44,771 nt of DNA from Phycisphaerae bacterium (lineage in GTDB: Bacteria > Planctomycetota > Phycisphaerae > Phycisphaerales > SM1A02). The position numbers were made by a program, and so were the translations under genes. Location: assembly GCA_002702575.1 (NCBI GenBank), contig PAAJ01000003.1:1-44771 (forward strand), written 5' to 3'. Positions within the stretch are counted from its first letter, which is position 1; each line of letters begins with the position of its first letter. A model generated the notes under the pieces. It was not told where the DNA came from and searched no databases. It saw nothing but the letters and a program-made list of their open reading frames with translations. Below are positions 25,594-34,233 of the stretch, one piece after another.

Positions 25594-27267
25594 ATGTTCA
25601 AAAAGAACTTCTCAGGGATGAATGCAGCGGAGCTGGTGGTTCGTTGTCTGGAGGCCCAGAAGGTGTCGCACGTCTTCGGCATCCCAGGTGCGAAAGTCGA
25701 TCCACTCATGGAAGCGTTGGCTGACGGCACGCCCGAGTTTGTCGTCTGTCGTCATGAGCAGAATGCCGCGTTCATCGCGGGTGGTATTGGTCGCATGACC
25801 GGTAGGCCCGGTGTCTGTCTGACGACGTCCGGTCCCGGTGTATCCAACCTGGCGACTGGTCTGATTACGGCAACTGCGGAAGGACATCCTGTTGTGGCAT
25901 TGTCCGGTTCAGTGCCATCGGCGCTTGAGAATCTTGACACGCATCAGACTCTGGACAATGTCAGTTTGATGAGACCGGTTACCAAACACGCCGTGAGCGT
26001 CCGTTCCGCAGACAGCGTCGTGTCGACCATGGCGAATGCTTTCCGGGCATCCATGGCACCAAGGCCAGGTGCTGCATTCGTCAGTCTTCCATATGACATC
26101 ATGCTTGAAGAGGCAGGTGGTCGTCCAGTTTCGACCCATGCCGTTCCGCTTTCAGGTCCAGCGGATCACGAGGGCGTTCTCGAGCTCGCGCAACGCATAT
26201 CAAAGGCGTCTCTGCCTGTGCTGCTCATTGGTCGTGGTGTATCAAGTCCACATGCTACGGAGGCCCTGCGAGCACTGCTGGGGGCGCATCCCATGCCTGT
26301 CGTAGGGACCTTCGAAGCCGCAGGGGCGATCCCCAAGGAGCTTGTCCACTGTTTCCTGGGGCGTGTCGGTCTGTTCAAGAATCAGACGGGCGACCAGTTG
26401 TTGGATCGATCCGATCTCATCATTGCCCTCGGGTTTGATGAAATTGAATATGACCCTGAGCTTTGGTGCAACGAGGATACGGCCGACATCATCCATGTCA
26501 GCCCTTTGGCTGCTCAGATCAGAGAGCAGTATCACCCCGCAATGGAGCTTATCGGAGACATCGGATCAACTCTTGTTCAGCTGGCCAATGAACTGGGGGG
26601 TGCCCATTCCTCCATGGAGAACGATTATGTCCGGGGTCTTGTCGGGCAATATCGTGAGTTTGTCGATTGCGGAGGCGGCCATGACAAAAGTGGGCCTGTC
26701 CATCCACTTCGGTTCATTCATGATCTCCATCATGTTGTTGACGACGAGACGACCGTGACCTGTGATATCGGATCAGTCTATATCTGGATGTCTCGATACT
26801 TCCTGGCCTATGAACCCAACAGGCTTCTGTTCAGCAATGGCCAGCAGACGCTCGGAGTCGCATTGCCGTGGGCCATGGCGGCTTCATTGGTGAGGCCTGG
26901 AGAAAAGGTGATTTCCATGTCTGGAGATGGAGGATTCCTCTTCTCTGCCATGGAACTGGAAACAGCCGTCAGATTGAAGAACAATTTCGTTCATGTTGTC
27001 TGGCGAGACGGCACGTATGACATGGTGGGTATTCAGCAGCAGCTGAAATATGACCGGAGATTCGGTGATCGATTCGGAGAACCGGATATCGTCAAGTTTG
27101 CAGAGGCCTTCGGTGCGTCCGGCATGCGTATTTCGGCACCCGGAGACATCATCCCTGTCCTGCGGGAGGCCTTGGACACGCCTGGGCCGGTCCTTGTGGA
27201 CATGCCCGTGGATTACTCGGATAACATGAAGCTGTGCGAAGCGGTTCGAACGGAAAGGCAGCACTGA
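25594..27267 (+). CDS. Acetolactate synthase, catabolic (AlsS/BudB-like) type
   Basis: This 557-residue thiamine-diphosphate enzyme condenses two pyruvates to acetolactate. The N-terminal domain has VFGIPGAKVDPLMEAL and the catalytic Glu55 in CRHEQNAAF. TSGPGVSNLATGLITATAEG follows, and the C-terminal diphosphate site is SGDGGFLFSAMELETAVR (GDG at 444-446). The GAKVD signature and the lack of an FAD-loop-style insertion favour the catabolic AlsS/BudB type over biosynthetic IlvB, and no regulatory subunit gene (ilvN/ilvH) is adjacent. No acetolactate decarboxylase is nearby either. The start at 25594 has GGAG 6 bases upstream; an in-frame ATG at 25582 has none. A 34-base gap leads to grpB. Confidence 0.9.
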   Translation: MFKKNFSGMNAAELVVRCLEAQKVSHVFGIPGAKVDPLMEALADGTPEFVVCRHEQNAAFIAGGIGRMTGRPGVCLTTSGPGVSNLATGLITATAEGHPVVALSGSVPSALENLDTHQTLDNVSLMRPVTKHAVSVRSADSVVSTMANAFRASMAPRPGAAFVSLPYDIMLEEAGGRPVSTHAVPLSGPADHEGVLELAQRISKASLPVLLIGRGVSSPHATEALRALLGAHPMPVVGTFEAAGAIPKELVHCFLGRVGLFKNQTGDQLLDRSDLIIALGFDEIEYDPELWCNEDTADIIHVSPLAAQIREQYHPAMELIGDIGSTLVQLANELGGAHSSMENDYVRGLVGQYREFVDCGGGHDKSGPVHPLRFIHDLHHVVDDETTVTCDIGSVYIWMSRYFLAYEPNRLLFSNGQQTLGVALPWAMAASLVRPGEKVISMSGDGGFLFSAMELETAVRLKNNFVHVVWRDGTYDMVGIQQQLKYDRRFGDRFGEPDIVKFAEAFGASGMRISAPGDIIPVLREALDTPGPVLVDMPVDYSDNMKLCEAVRTERQH

Positions 27268-27301
27268 GATCCACTGATTGCTGTTATCAGGAGCACACTC
27301 C

Positions 27302-27835
27302 GTGAGTGAAACACAACTGGCTGAGATCATGACAGGGCTTGAGCCCGGCCAACTGGAACTTGTTCCTCATGATGGCAACTGGTCGGAGCTGGCTGCATCA
27401 GAACTGGAACGAATCAGGCTTGCCTGTCCTGAGCGGATCATTGAATGCGAACACATCGGTTCCACGTCCATCGAACATCTGATGGCACGTCCTGTTCTGG
27501 ATCTCCTGATTGGTGTCCAGGAAATGATGCATTCGGGTGAGACCATTCAACCCTTGAAGGCCATCGGCTATCGATGCCATGGGGAACAGGGCGTTCCCGG
27601 AAGAAGGTTGTTCACGCTGGCTCGTGAAAATCGCTGTCTGGTTCATGTCCATCTCTACCGGGTGGGATCCCCGCTCTGGGAGGCTGCGATTGGGTTCCGA
27701 GATCATCTGCGAAACGATGTGGATTGTGCCAAGGCGTTCGATCAGTTGCGTCGGGATTGCATCCAATCCGATCCAGGCGATCTTGATGCCTATGAAAAAG
27801 CCAAGCGGGCATTCGAAGCCCAGGTTGTTGCCTGA
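27302..27835 (+). CDS. GrpB (UPF0157) family nucleotidyltransferase-fold protein
   Basis: This protein of about 177 residues is of the GrpB family, which has a nucleotidyltransferase-like fold. The core motif EHIGSTSIEHLMARPVLDLL includes the G-S and Asp of the fold; VHVHLYRVGSPLW and FRDHLRNDVDCAKAFDQL are family segments. The activity of GrpB proteins is not well established. The start is the GTG at 27302, with AGGAG 8 bases upstream; the next in-frame start upstream has no ribosome site. It follows the acetolactate synthase gene by 34 bases and may share its transcript without a functional link. Confidence 0.9.
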   Translation: MSETQLAEIMTGLEPGQLELVPHDGNWSELAASELERIRLACPERIIECEHIGSTSIEHLMARPVLDLLIGVQEMMHSGETIQPLKAIGYRCHGEQGVPGRRLFTLARENRCLVHVHLYRVGSPLWEAAIGFRDHLRNDVDCAKAFDQLRRDCIQSDPGDLDAYEKAKRAFEAQVVA

Positions 27836-27990
27836 ACGATCTCCAAGAGCGGTCATGAAGTGAAGTTCTTACTGGTGCCGATGCGGCGGGCATGATCATG
27901 TTCGAAAAATGCGTCCTGTGCTGTTGATGATTTTTACACATGAAATCATGTTGTCTTGAATCATGAGCGTTTCTGTTGTTGCTGGGCTGA

Positions 27991-30519
27991 ATGTCGATGA
28001 GGGTGGTTGAAAAGCAGTTCTTTCGCATGTTGAGCGGCATGGTTCTCTCGCGACCATTGGCTGTTGTCTGCGCTGGATTGTTGCTTGCACTGATCGGTTT
28101 TCTTGCCGGATCGAGAATGATTTCTCTCAATGCGGATACCGACGATCTCATTGCATCAGACGTTCCATACATGGCCGACTATCAGGCCTTTGCCGAGGAA
28201 TTCGGTGATCTCGAGAGAATGTGGGTTGTTCTGGATGGATCAGCCGGATCGCGCTCGGCTTCATGCGCTCAATGGATTCGAGATCGTCTGGAGGCGGATG
28301 AGTCATTGGGAGAGATTCATGGCGGCATCTCTTCGGAAGAGCAGCTGACGATTGCCACCCGTGCGATGAGTCTTGACGATCTGCAATCCATCGTCACGGG
28401 TTGTGAATTCATCGGGCTCGCCTCGACCTCTGGTGATGTCTTTCGTGGTCTCGCGGATATTCTGAATGGTCTGCCTCTGATTCCAGAGGATCCGGAGGAT
28501 ATCCGTGATCTTGCTGGTGTCATCCTGGCCATCAAATGGATTGTCGAAGGTCCGCCGGAAATGGCGGAAAGGTTGCTGCGAAGCGATGGTGGCCAGTACA
28601 TCTTCATCGGGATCATGCCTCCCAAGGATTACGGAACACTGGGTGTCATCTCGAAGCCCGTCCAGGTAGTCCGTGACATTCTGGCGAAAGCTCGCGAGGT
28701 CTATCCAGGTATTGAGATGGGGTTGACTGGGAAGCCCGTTCTCCAGTCGGATGAAATGGCCACTTCCGATCGTGATATGACCAGAGCGGCCATTCTGGCG
28801 ATTGTTCTGGTCTCCATCGTGATCATGCTGGTTCTTGGAACGGTCAGGCTTCCCTTGTTGGCCATGCTCGCATTTGGCTGCGCAGCCGGCTGGACCTATG
28901 GATTGGTCGGCATCACCATTGGCCAGTTGAATCTTCTGAGCATCGTGTTCATGCTTGTCTTGATCGGTGTCGGTCTTGATTTCGGGGTTCATGTCATCAG
29001 CCGCTATTCGGAATTCCGCCAGACCCGGGGTCGGGCGGGCTCGATTCGTGGCTTGTATCAGACAGTCATGCGAGGGAATGCGGCCGCTGTACTGACATCC
29101 AGTGCCACATTCTTCGTTGCATGGTTTACCGACTTTCAAGGATTGCGGGAACTGGGTCTGATCGCTGGAGTCGGCCTGCTCCTCTGTTTCCTGTCAATGG
29201 CGACCGTTCTACCCGCACTGCTTTTGATCTGTGATCGCAAGCCTCGTGATCGCGGTCCGGTATTCAAGGGTATGGAATTCGGTTTGATGGATCGATTGGT
29301 CCATGTTCCATGGATGGTCATCGGATGTTCCGTGGTTCTCTCACTGGCGCTGCTGCCGTTCGCTTGGAACATGCAGTTTGAACGCAATCTTCTAGAGCTT
29401 CAGGCGACTGATATCGAGTCTGCTCAATGGGAAAAGAGGATCGCTTCAGATTCGGATTCTGCGACTTGGTTTGCCGCGTCCATGGTCGATACTCGTGAGG
29501 AAGCGGAAGATCTGGTTGATCGGGCCAGGTCTCAGAAGATGATCGGTCGTGTGCGAAGCATTGGAGATGTTGTCGAACCTTCCACCAGTGACCGAGTCGA
29601 ATTGAGAAGGCAATTGGATTCCTGCACGGCCTCTGCAGACGCCGTGAGCGAGCATTCTGTTGTGAGCACGATTCGAGATATCGATCGACATCTCAAACGC
29701 CTCGTGCCCTTCGCCGGAACTCGTGGTGCCGAACTGGAGGACATCATCGAAGCTCTGGGATTCATCGAGTCACTTGGTCCACAGGCATCTTCGGTGATCG
29801 CCGAGAATCTGGCTGATCTGGTTCTTTTTCTCAATCGTGTTCAGGAGGGAAATCGACTGGAACTTCGAGACTCGCTCCCGGGCGGCATGCGAGCGGAACT
29901 GATGTCACCCCAGGGCCGTTTTCTCGTGATGATGCACCCCACGGAAAATGTCTGGGATTACGACGCCATGGGGCGGTTCGTGTCCGATGTGAGAGCCATC
30001 GCTCCAGATGCGACCGGCATTCCAATGACGCATTTCGAGTCACTCGATGCCATGCGGGACGCCTTTGTTCTCATGATGCTGCTTGCAGTTGTCTTCATCA
30101 CCGTCATTACGATTCTCACATTTCAGAATGTCCTTGATGTGTTGGTCTGCCTCCTGACACTCGGGATCGGTCTCTGGTGGACCGTCGGAGCAATGTCCCT
30201 TCTCGGGGTGTCCTTCAATCTTGCCAATTTCTTCGCCGCTCCAATTCTGGTCGGACTCGGAATCGACGGCAGTCTTCACATGGTCCATCGTTGGAAGGAA
30301 GGTGGTCCTGGCCGCCTGAAATTCGGAGGAACACGACGTGCGGTCGTGTTGACGTCGCTGACGACGATGATCGGTTTCGGGTGTCTCGTGATTGCAGAGC
30401 ACAAAGGTCTGAGAAGTCTTGGAATCGTCATGGCCATCGGATCAGCATCCTGTCTGTTATCCGTGGTGGTTCTGATGCCATCCTTGCTTGCTGTGCGGGA
30501 TCGATTGAGAATTCAATAG
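27991..30519 (+). CDS. RND-superfamily MMPL-type transporter
   Basis: This 842-residue inner-membrane protein has two six-helix halves, each with an external domain after its first helix. The first half has the MMPL/SSD pattern with GVGLDFGVHVISRYSE, and the second half has the matching GLGIDGSLHMVHRW. Members export lipids, hopanoids or other hydrophobic compounds with proton drive; HpnN-like lipid transport is one possibility but no hopanoid gene is present. ATGs at 27991 and 27997 are both usable and neither has a good ribosome site. A short hairpin with T-tract follows. The 155-base gap upstream (27836-27990) holds no gene or clear signal. Confidence 0.9.
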   Translation: MSMRVVEKQFFRMLSGMVLSRPLAVVCAGLLLALIGFLAGSRMISLNADTDDLIASDVPYMADYQAFAEEFGDLERMWVVLDGSAGSRSASCAQWIRDRLEADESLGEIHGGISSEEQLTIATRAMSLDDLQSIVTGCEFIGLASTSGDVFRGLADILNGLPLIPEDPEDIRDLAGVILAIKWIVEGPPEMAERLLRSDGGQYIFIGIMPPKDYGTLGVISKPVQVVRDILAKAREVYPGIEMGLTGKPVLQSDEMATSDRDMTRAAILAIVLVSIVIMLVLGTVRLPLLAMLAFGCAAGWTYGLVGITIGQLNLLSIVFMLVLIGVGLDFGVHVISRYSEFRQTRGRAGSIRGLYQTVMRGNAAAVLTSSATFFVAWFTDFQGLRELGLIAGVGLLLCFLSMATVLPALLLICDRKPRDRGPVFKGMEFGLMDRLVHVPWMVIGCSVVLSLALLPFAWNMQFERNLLELQATDIESAQWEKRIASDSDSATWFAASMVDTREEAEDLVDRARSQKMIGRVRSIGDVVEPSTSDRVELRRQLDSCTASADAVSEHSVVSTIRDIDRHLKRLVPFAGTRGAELEDIIEALGFIESLGPQASSVIAENLADLVLFLNRVQEGNRLELRDSLPGGMRAELMSPQGRFLVMMHPTENVWDYDAMGRFVSDVRAIAPDATGIPMTHFESLDAMRDAFVLMMLLAVVFITVITILTFQNVLDVLVCLLTLGIGLWWTVGAMSLLGVSFNLANFFAAPILVGLGIDGSLHMVHRWKEGGPGRLKFGGTRRAVVLTSLTTMIGFGCLVIAEHKGLRSLGIVMAIGSASCLLSVVVLMPSLLAVRDRLRIQ

Positions 30520-30539
30520 ATCTTGAAGTTCGCGCTGAT

Positions 30540-30567
30540 CGATCAATTTGTGCCTTTAGATCAATTT
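30540..30567 (+). promoter_or_regulatory. Two GATCAATTT direct repeats upstream of the GH9 gene
   Basis: GATCAATTT occurs at 30541-30549 and 30559-30567, start to start 18 bases apart, in an AT-rich patch about 120-145 bases before the GH9 start. Two sites nearly two helical turns apart would suit an activator or repressor dimer. The 3' end of the MMPL gene is just upstream, so the patch may instead be 3' untranslated sequence. Confidence 0.3.
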
Positions 30568-30578
30568 AAACGCATATT

Positions 30579-30601
30579 CCTGATTCCTCAGGCCTCTTTT
30601 T
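30579..30601 (+). terminator. Weak terminator after the MMPL gene
   Basis: CCTGA pairs with TCAGG around a TTCC loop and is followed by CCTCTTTTT. The stem is only five pairs, so termination may be partial. It sits 59 bases after the MMPL stop codon and before the GH9 gene. Confidence 0.45.
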
Positions 30602-30684
30602 CATTGATGAGTAGCCTTGTTTTCAGGCCTGCTCGAGGACAGAGCACGGTCCTATTTCACTATTGAACACAAGGAGCATGACTC

Positions 30685-33480
30685 ATGAATCGCACGATGC
30701 ATATTGGTCTGCTTTGCACGTTACCGATCGCCGGAGGGCTGGCCGCAGTTGAATGTCCAGATACGGATTCCAATGGAATTGTGAATGTCTCGGACCTTCT
30801 GACAGTCGTCAACCAGTGGGGATCTTGCGAAGGTTGCTCGGCTGATGTCGATGGATCCGGCTCGGTTGATGCAACCGATGTCCTGCTGGTCATTGATGGT
30901 TGGGGAGCCTGTGAAGATGACACGAACCCTGGAACAGGTCCATTCAACTATGGAGAGGCACTCCAGAAGGGAATGACTTTCTACTACGCCAATCGTTCCG
31001 GCAATCTTCCTGAAGCGTATCCGCTGAACTGGCGAGGAGACTGTTTCGACTATGAGCTCGAGCAGATCAATGGCCAGTATGCCGTTGATGAAGGCATTTT
31101 GAATCGTTACATGGATGCAGGTGACAGTCCGACTTTTGTTCTGCCAATCAGTTCGGCAATGACGACCATGGCTTGGAGTGGTGTTGATTTCAGAAGTGGA
31201 TTCGAAGAAGCCGGTTTGCTGGATGATCTCAAGGATGTGCTCCGGTGGCATGCTGACTGGTGCATTGCAGCTCATCCTGAGCCAGATGTCTTCTGTGGTC
31301 AGATCGGCCTCGGTGGGCCATCTCACGCCTTTTGGGGTCCTGCTGAGATTCATACCGCGGCAACGGGATACAAGCCCGTCATCTGGTGGTTGAGTCCTGA
31401 CTATCCTGGTTCGGAGCCTGCGGCTGAAGCGGCAGCCTTTCTTGCGGCATCATCCATGGTCTTTGCAGAGGATGAACCTGCATACGCAGAAACACTTCTT
31501 CAGCATGCGCGTCAACTGTATTCGTTTGCAGACACGTATCGTGGCAAATACACGGAATCGATTCCTGATGTGACGCCGTTCTACAACTCATGGTCCGGTT
31601 ACCATGATGAATTGGCATGGGCGGCAACGTGGCTCTACCGAGCTACAGATGAATCTGATTATCTTGCTCGTGCAGAATCACATTATCTGGATGCCAGTCC
31701 TGATCCCGCATGGGCCCAGTCCTGGGACGGAAAAATCAATGGCGCTGCTGTTCTCCTTGCTTCATTGACCGGCAAGCAGAGCTATCGAGATTATGTTGAA
31801 GGGCATCTCGATTACTGGCTGCCAGGGGGTGGAATTTCATATACACCAGGTGGTCTTGCGTGGCTGGATACATGGGGCTCACTCCGATATGCCGCCAATA
31901 CCGCATTCATCGCATTTGTCTATTCGGCGATGGTGGGTGACAAGGACGATGGTCGGTACCAGGCATTTGGTGAGCAGCAGATCAATTACATCCTCGGCGA
32001 CAATCCGAGAGCCTCGAGCTATGTCTGCGGATTTGGTGAGAATTATCCTCTACAGCCACATCATCGTGGTGCACATGGCTCGTGGAACAATCAGATCGAT
32101 GATCCGGCTCCGAACAGACATGTGCTGTGGGGAGCGCTGGTAGGAGGCCCTGCTTCTGCTGATGATTTCGATTACGAGGACGTCCGAAGTGACTACATCG
32201 CCAATGAGGTCGCCTGCGATTACAACGCTGGATTCACAGCTGCACTTGGTCGAATGTCCATGGTCTATGGTGGGTCACCTCTTCCAGAATCTCAGTTTCC
32301 TCCTGTGGAGGATGCGTATGGAAAGGAGATGTTCGTCGAGGCTTCGATCATTCAGGATGCCGACACCTTCACCCGTATCCGCTGCATGCTCAACAATCGA
32401 AGTGCATGGCCTGCCAGATCCAGTGATGCGCTCTCATACCGTGTGTATGTCGATCTGACGGAAGTCATTGAGTCAGGATATGGCCCGGATGATGTCATCG
32501 TAGATGCGGGCATGACCGATGGTGCGGTCATCAGTCAGCTGCAGGTCGCAAACCCTGCAAGCAATCTGTTTTTCATCGAGGTGGACTACCGAGGTGAAAT
32601 TCTCATGCCCGGTACTGGAACCAGTTATCGAAGGGAATGTCAATTCAGCATCGGCTTGAGTGATGTGGCGCCTTCCTTCGCCTGGGATCGATCCAATGAT
32701 CCATCTCTCTCAACGCTTGCTCAGGGCCAGTCCGCCATCCAGAAGACCGAGATGATCCCGGTCTATGACGATGGCGTGTTGACCTACGGTGAAGAGGGTG
32801 TCCTGGATTGCAACGACAACGGCATTCCCGATGATGAGGATATTGCCGAGGGCAGTGTTTCCGACATTGATGGCAATGGTGTGCCGGATATCTGTGATCC
32901 GGATTGTGATGGGGATGGAACGCCCGACGGATATGAGCTGGAACAAGGCATCGAATCCGACTGTGATTCAGATGGCATTCCGGACAGCTGTCAGTCGCAG
33001 TCGGATTGCAATGGCAATGGAACAGGTGATGCCTGTGAGATTGCAGATGGCTCAGTCCAGGATTGCAATCAGAATGGTCTGCCTGATGACTGCGATCTTC
33101 AGAACGGCACCTCCGACGATCAGAATCTGGATGGTGTCCCGGATGAATGCCAGCTGGATGGTCTGCTGTATCGATTCCAGGTGGAGGATGAGTGGGACGG
33201 CGGATTCACGGCAAGTCTCGAGATCGAGAACCAGTCTGGAGAGCAGATCGACGATTGGACGCTCGAGTTCGATGTTCCCTATCAGCTCTCGGGATTGTGG
33301 CCGGTTGGCGCCTCGCTCTGGAGCCAGGATTCGGAGGGGCATGTCAGTATCCAGTGCGAACCATGGAACGGAATTCTGCCAGATGGCGGGTTTCTCTCGA
33401 TCGGATTCCAGGCGGAGGGTCTGCCTGGCGCCCCAGCCAATGTCAGCGTCAATGGCATCCCCGTTGAGGCTGTGCCCTGA
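30685..33480 (+). CDS. Secreted GH9 cellulase: dockerin-like, GH9, CBM3c, TSP3 repeats, CBM2
   Basis: This 931-residue exported endoglucanase would hydrolyse beta-1,4-glucan. After a signal peptide (1-22) come two dockerin-like repeats (24-76), unusually at the N-terminus. The GH9 domain (about 86-532) has the base motif MDAGD (Asp144, Asp147), HHRGAHGSW (459-467) and the acid Glu508 in ANEVACDYNAGF. A CBM3c-like module follows (about 544-705, FTRIRCMLNNRSAWPARSS, YRVYVDLTEVIESGYGPDD), the usual partner of processive GH9 enzymes. Then come thrombospondin-type-3-like calcium repeats (707-824, DCNDNGIPDD, DIDGNGVPDIC) and a CBM2-like module (828-930). AAGGAG stands 8 bases before the ATG. It is flanked by terminators and is a single-gene unit. 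It should act with the LPMO at 1087. Confidence 0.95.
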   Translation: MNRTMHIGLLCTLPIAGGLAAVECPDTDSNGIVNVSDLLTVVNQWGSCEGCSADVDGSGSVDATDVLLVIDGWGACEDDTNPGTGPFNYGEALQKGMTFYYANRSGNLPEAYPLNWRGDCFDYELEQINGQYAVDEGILNRYMDAGDSPTFVLPISSAMTTMAWSGVDFRSGFEEAGLLDDLKDVLRWHADWCIAAHPEPDVFCGQIGLGGPSHAFWGPAEIHTAATGYKPVIWWLSPDYPGSEPAAEAAAFLAASSMVFAEDEPAYAETLLQHARQLYSFADTYRGKYTESIPDVTPFYNSWSGYHDELAWAATWLYRATDESDYLARAESHYLDASPDPAWAQSWDGKINGAAVLLASLTGKQSYRDYVEGHLDYWLPGGGISYTPGGLAWLDTWGSLRYAANTAFIAFVYSAMVGDKDDGRYQAFGEQQINYILGDNPRASSYVCGFGENYPLQPHHRGAHGSWNNQIDDPAPNRHVLWGALVGGPASADDFDYEDVRSDYIANEVACDYNAGFTAALGRMSMVYGGSPLPESQFPPVEDAYGKEMFVEASIIQDADTFTRIRCMLNNRSAWPARSSDALSYRVYVDLTEVIESGYGPDDVIVDAGMTDGAVISQLQVANPASNLFFIEVDYRGEILMPGTGTSYRRECQFSIGLSDVAPSFAWDRSNDPSLSTLAQGQSAIQKTEMIPVYDDGVLTYGEEGVLDCNDNGIPDDEDIAEGSVSDIDGNGVPDICDPDCDGDGTPDGYELEQGIESDCDSDGIPDSCQSQSDCNGNGTGDACEIADGSVQDCNQNGLPDDCDLQNGTSDDQNLDGVPDECQLDGLLYRFQVEDEWDGGFTASLEIENQSGEQIDDWTLEFDVPYQLSGLWPVGASLWSQDSEGHVSIQCEPWNGILPDGGFLSIGFQAEGLPGAPANVSVNGIPVEAVP

Positions 33481-33540
33481 GCCTCGTTTTCCGATCGGTC
33501 TGAAACAGGCTGGTCAAGGTGGGGAAAACGGGAGTGCTTG

Positions 33541-33590
33541 AGCGGTGGTACCGGTTGTGCCGATAGCAGCCGGTACCCCGCTTGTTTCTC
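33541..33590 (+). terminator. Terminator after the GH9 gene
   Basis: AGCGG-T-GGTACCGG at 33541-33554 pairs with CCGGTACCCCGCT at 33570-33582, thirteen pairs with one bulged T. The tail TTGTTTCTCC is moderately T-rich. It begins 61 bases after the GH9 stop codon and ends just before the DoxX gene. Confidence 0.7.
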
Positions 33591-33604
33591 CCGGAGCCCA
33601 GATC

Positions 33605-33997
33605 ATGCAGGCGCTTCTCCCTCTTGTTGGACGGATTCTTCTCGCGGCCATCTTTCTGTGGTCCGCCATCAAGGACATCAGGAATTTCGAATCCATCTCC
33701 AAGATGATGGGCGAGAAGGGCATTCCGATCCCAAGTGTCTTCCTTCTGGGGGCGGTGGTCTTCCTGCTCTTGGGCAGTATCGCGATGATTCTGGGAATCA
33801 AGGCACGCTGGGGAGCAGTCCTGCTCATCCTCTTCCTCATACCAACAACTGTGATATTCCATTCACCCACTGGAAGTGAAGAAGACTTCATCCAGTTCAT
33901 GAAGAACCTGGCTTTGATCGGCGGACTCTGCATGGTCGTCGCCAATGGTGTGGGGCCGGTCAGCTTCGATGGTCCTTCGCCATCCATGAAGAAGTAG
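33605..33997 (+). CDS. DoxX family membrane protein
   Basis: This 130-residue protein has four hydrophobic segments, beginning LLPLVGRILLAAIFLWSAIKDI. The DoxX signature regions FESISKMMGEKGIPIP and ILGIKARWGAVLLILFLIPTTVIFH are present. DoxX proteins are small membrane proteins linked in some bacteria to oxidative stress. GGAG about 9 bases before the ATG at 33605 sets the start; an in-frame ATG at 33545 would begin inside the terminator hairpin of the preceding gene. It is followed 23 bases later by a small lipoprotein gene. Confidence 0.9.
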   Translation: MQALLPLVGRILLAAIFLWSAIKDIRNFESISKMMGEKGIPIPSVFLLGAVVFLLLGSIAMILGIKARWGAVLLILFLIPTTVIFHSPTGSEEDFIQFMKNLALIGGLCMVVANGVGPVSFDGPSPSMKK

Positions 33998-34020
33998 AAG
34001 CTCGGCCTGCCTCAACCTTT

Positions 34021-34233
34021 ATGATGAAGTCGATGTCACGATCACGATCCAAGGATGCCTCATGGAGGCGTGTCCAAGTGGTCACAGCATTGCTTGTCGG
34101 TTTCTTCGGACTCGTTGGCTGTGGATACCAAGGTCCACATGGCGATCCATTGGGGGGGACGCGGAGTTTGGCGAAAGAATTGAAGATCTCGACCAGCCAG
34201 TTGGAGTACTGGAAGCCTGGAAATCAAAGATGA
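34021..34233 (+). CDS. Small putative lipoprotein
   Basis: This 70-residue protein has a basic N-terminus, the hydrophobic stretch VVTALLVGFFGLVGC and a good lipobox (LVGC, Cys34). Only 36 residues remain after cleavage (YQGPHGDPLGGTRSL and on). I do not recognise a family. ATGs at 34021 and 34024 are equivalent. It lies 23 bases after the DoxX gene and its last 10 bases overlap the convergent VTT-domain gene. Short length and a weak ribosome site keep confidence moderate. Confidence 0.55.
   Translation: MMKSMSRSRSKDASWRRVQVVTALLVGFFGLVGCGYQGPHGDPLGGTRSLAKELKISTSQLEYWKPGNQR

Noticed and set aside
25027-27267. Acetoin/butanediol operon
   Set aside because: Only the acetolactate synthase is recognisable; acetolactate decarboxylase and acetoin reductase are missing and the neighbours are divergent.
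28303-29139. 278-codon open frame antisense to the MMPL gene
   Set aside because: Gln/Asp/His-rich sequence typical of a reverse-complement shadow, with no recognisable motif; the sense frame encodes conserved membrane helices.
1087-33480. Cellulosome
   Set aside because: Dockerin-like modules are present but no cohesin, scaffoldin or surface-layer anchor is encoded in the window, and two of the four tagged proteins are proteases.
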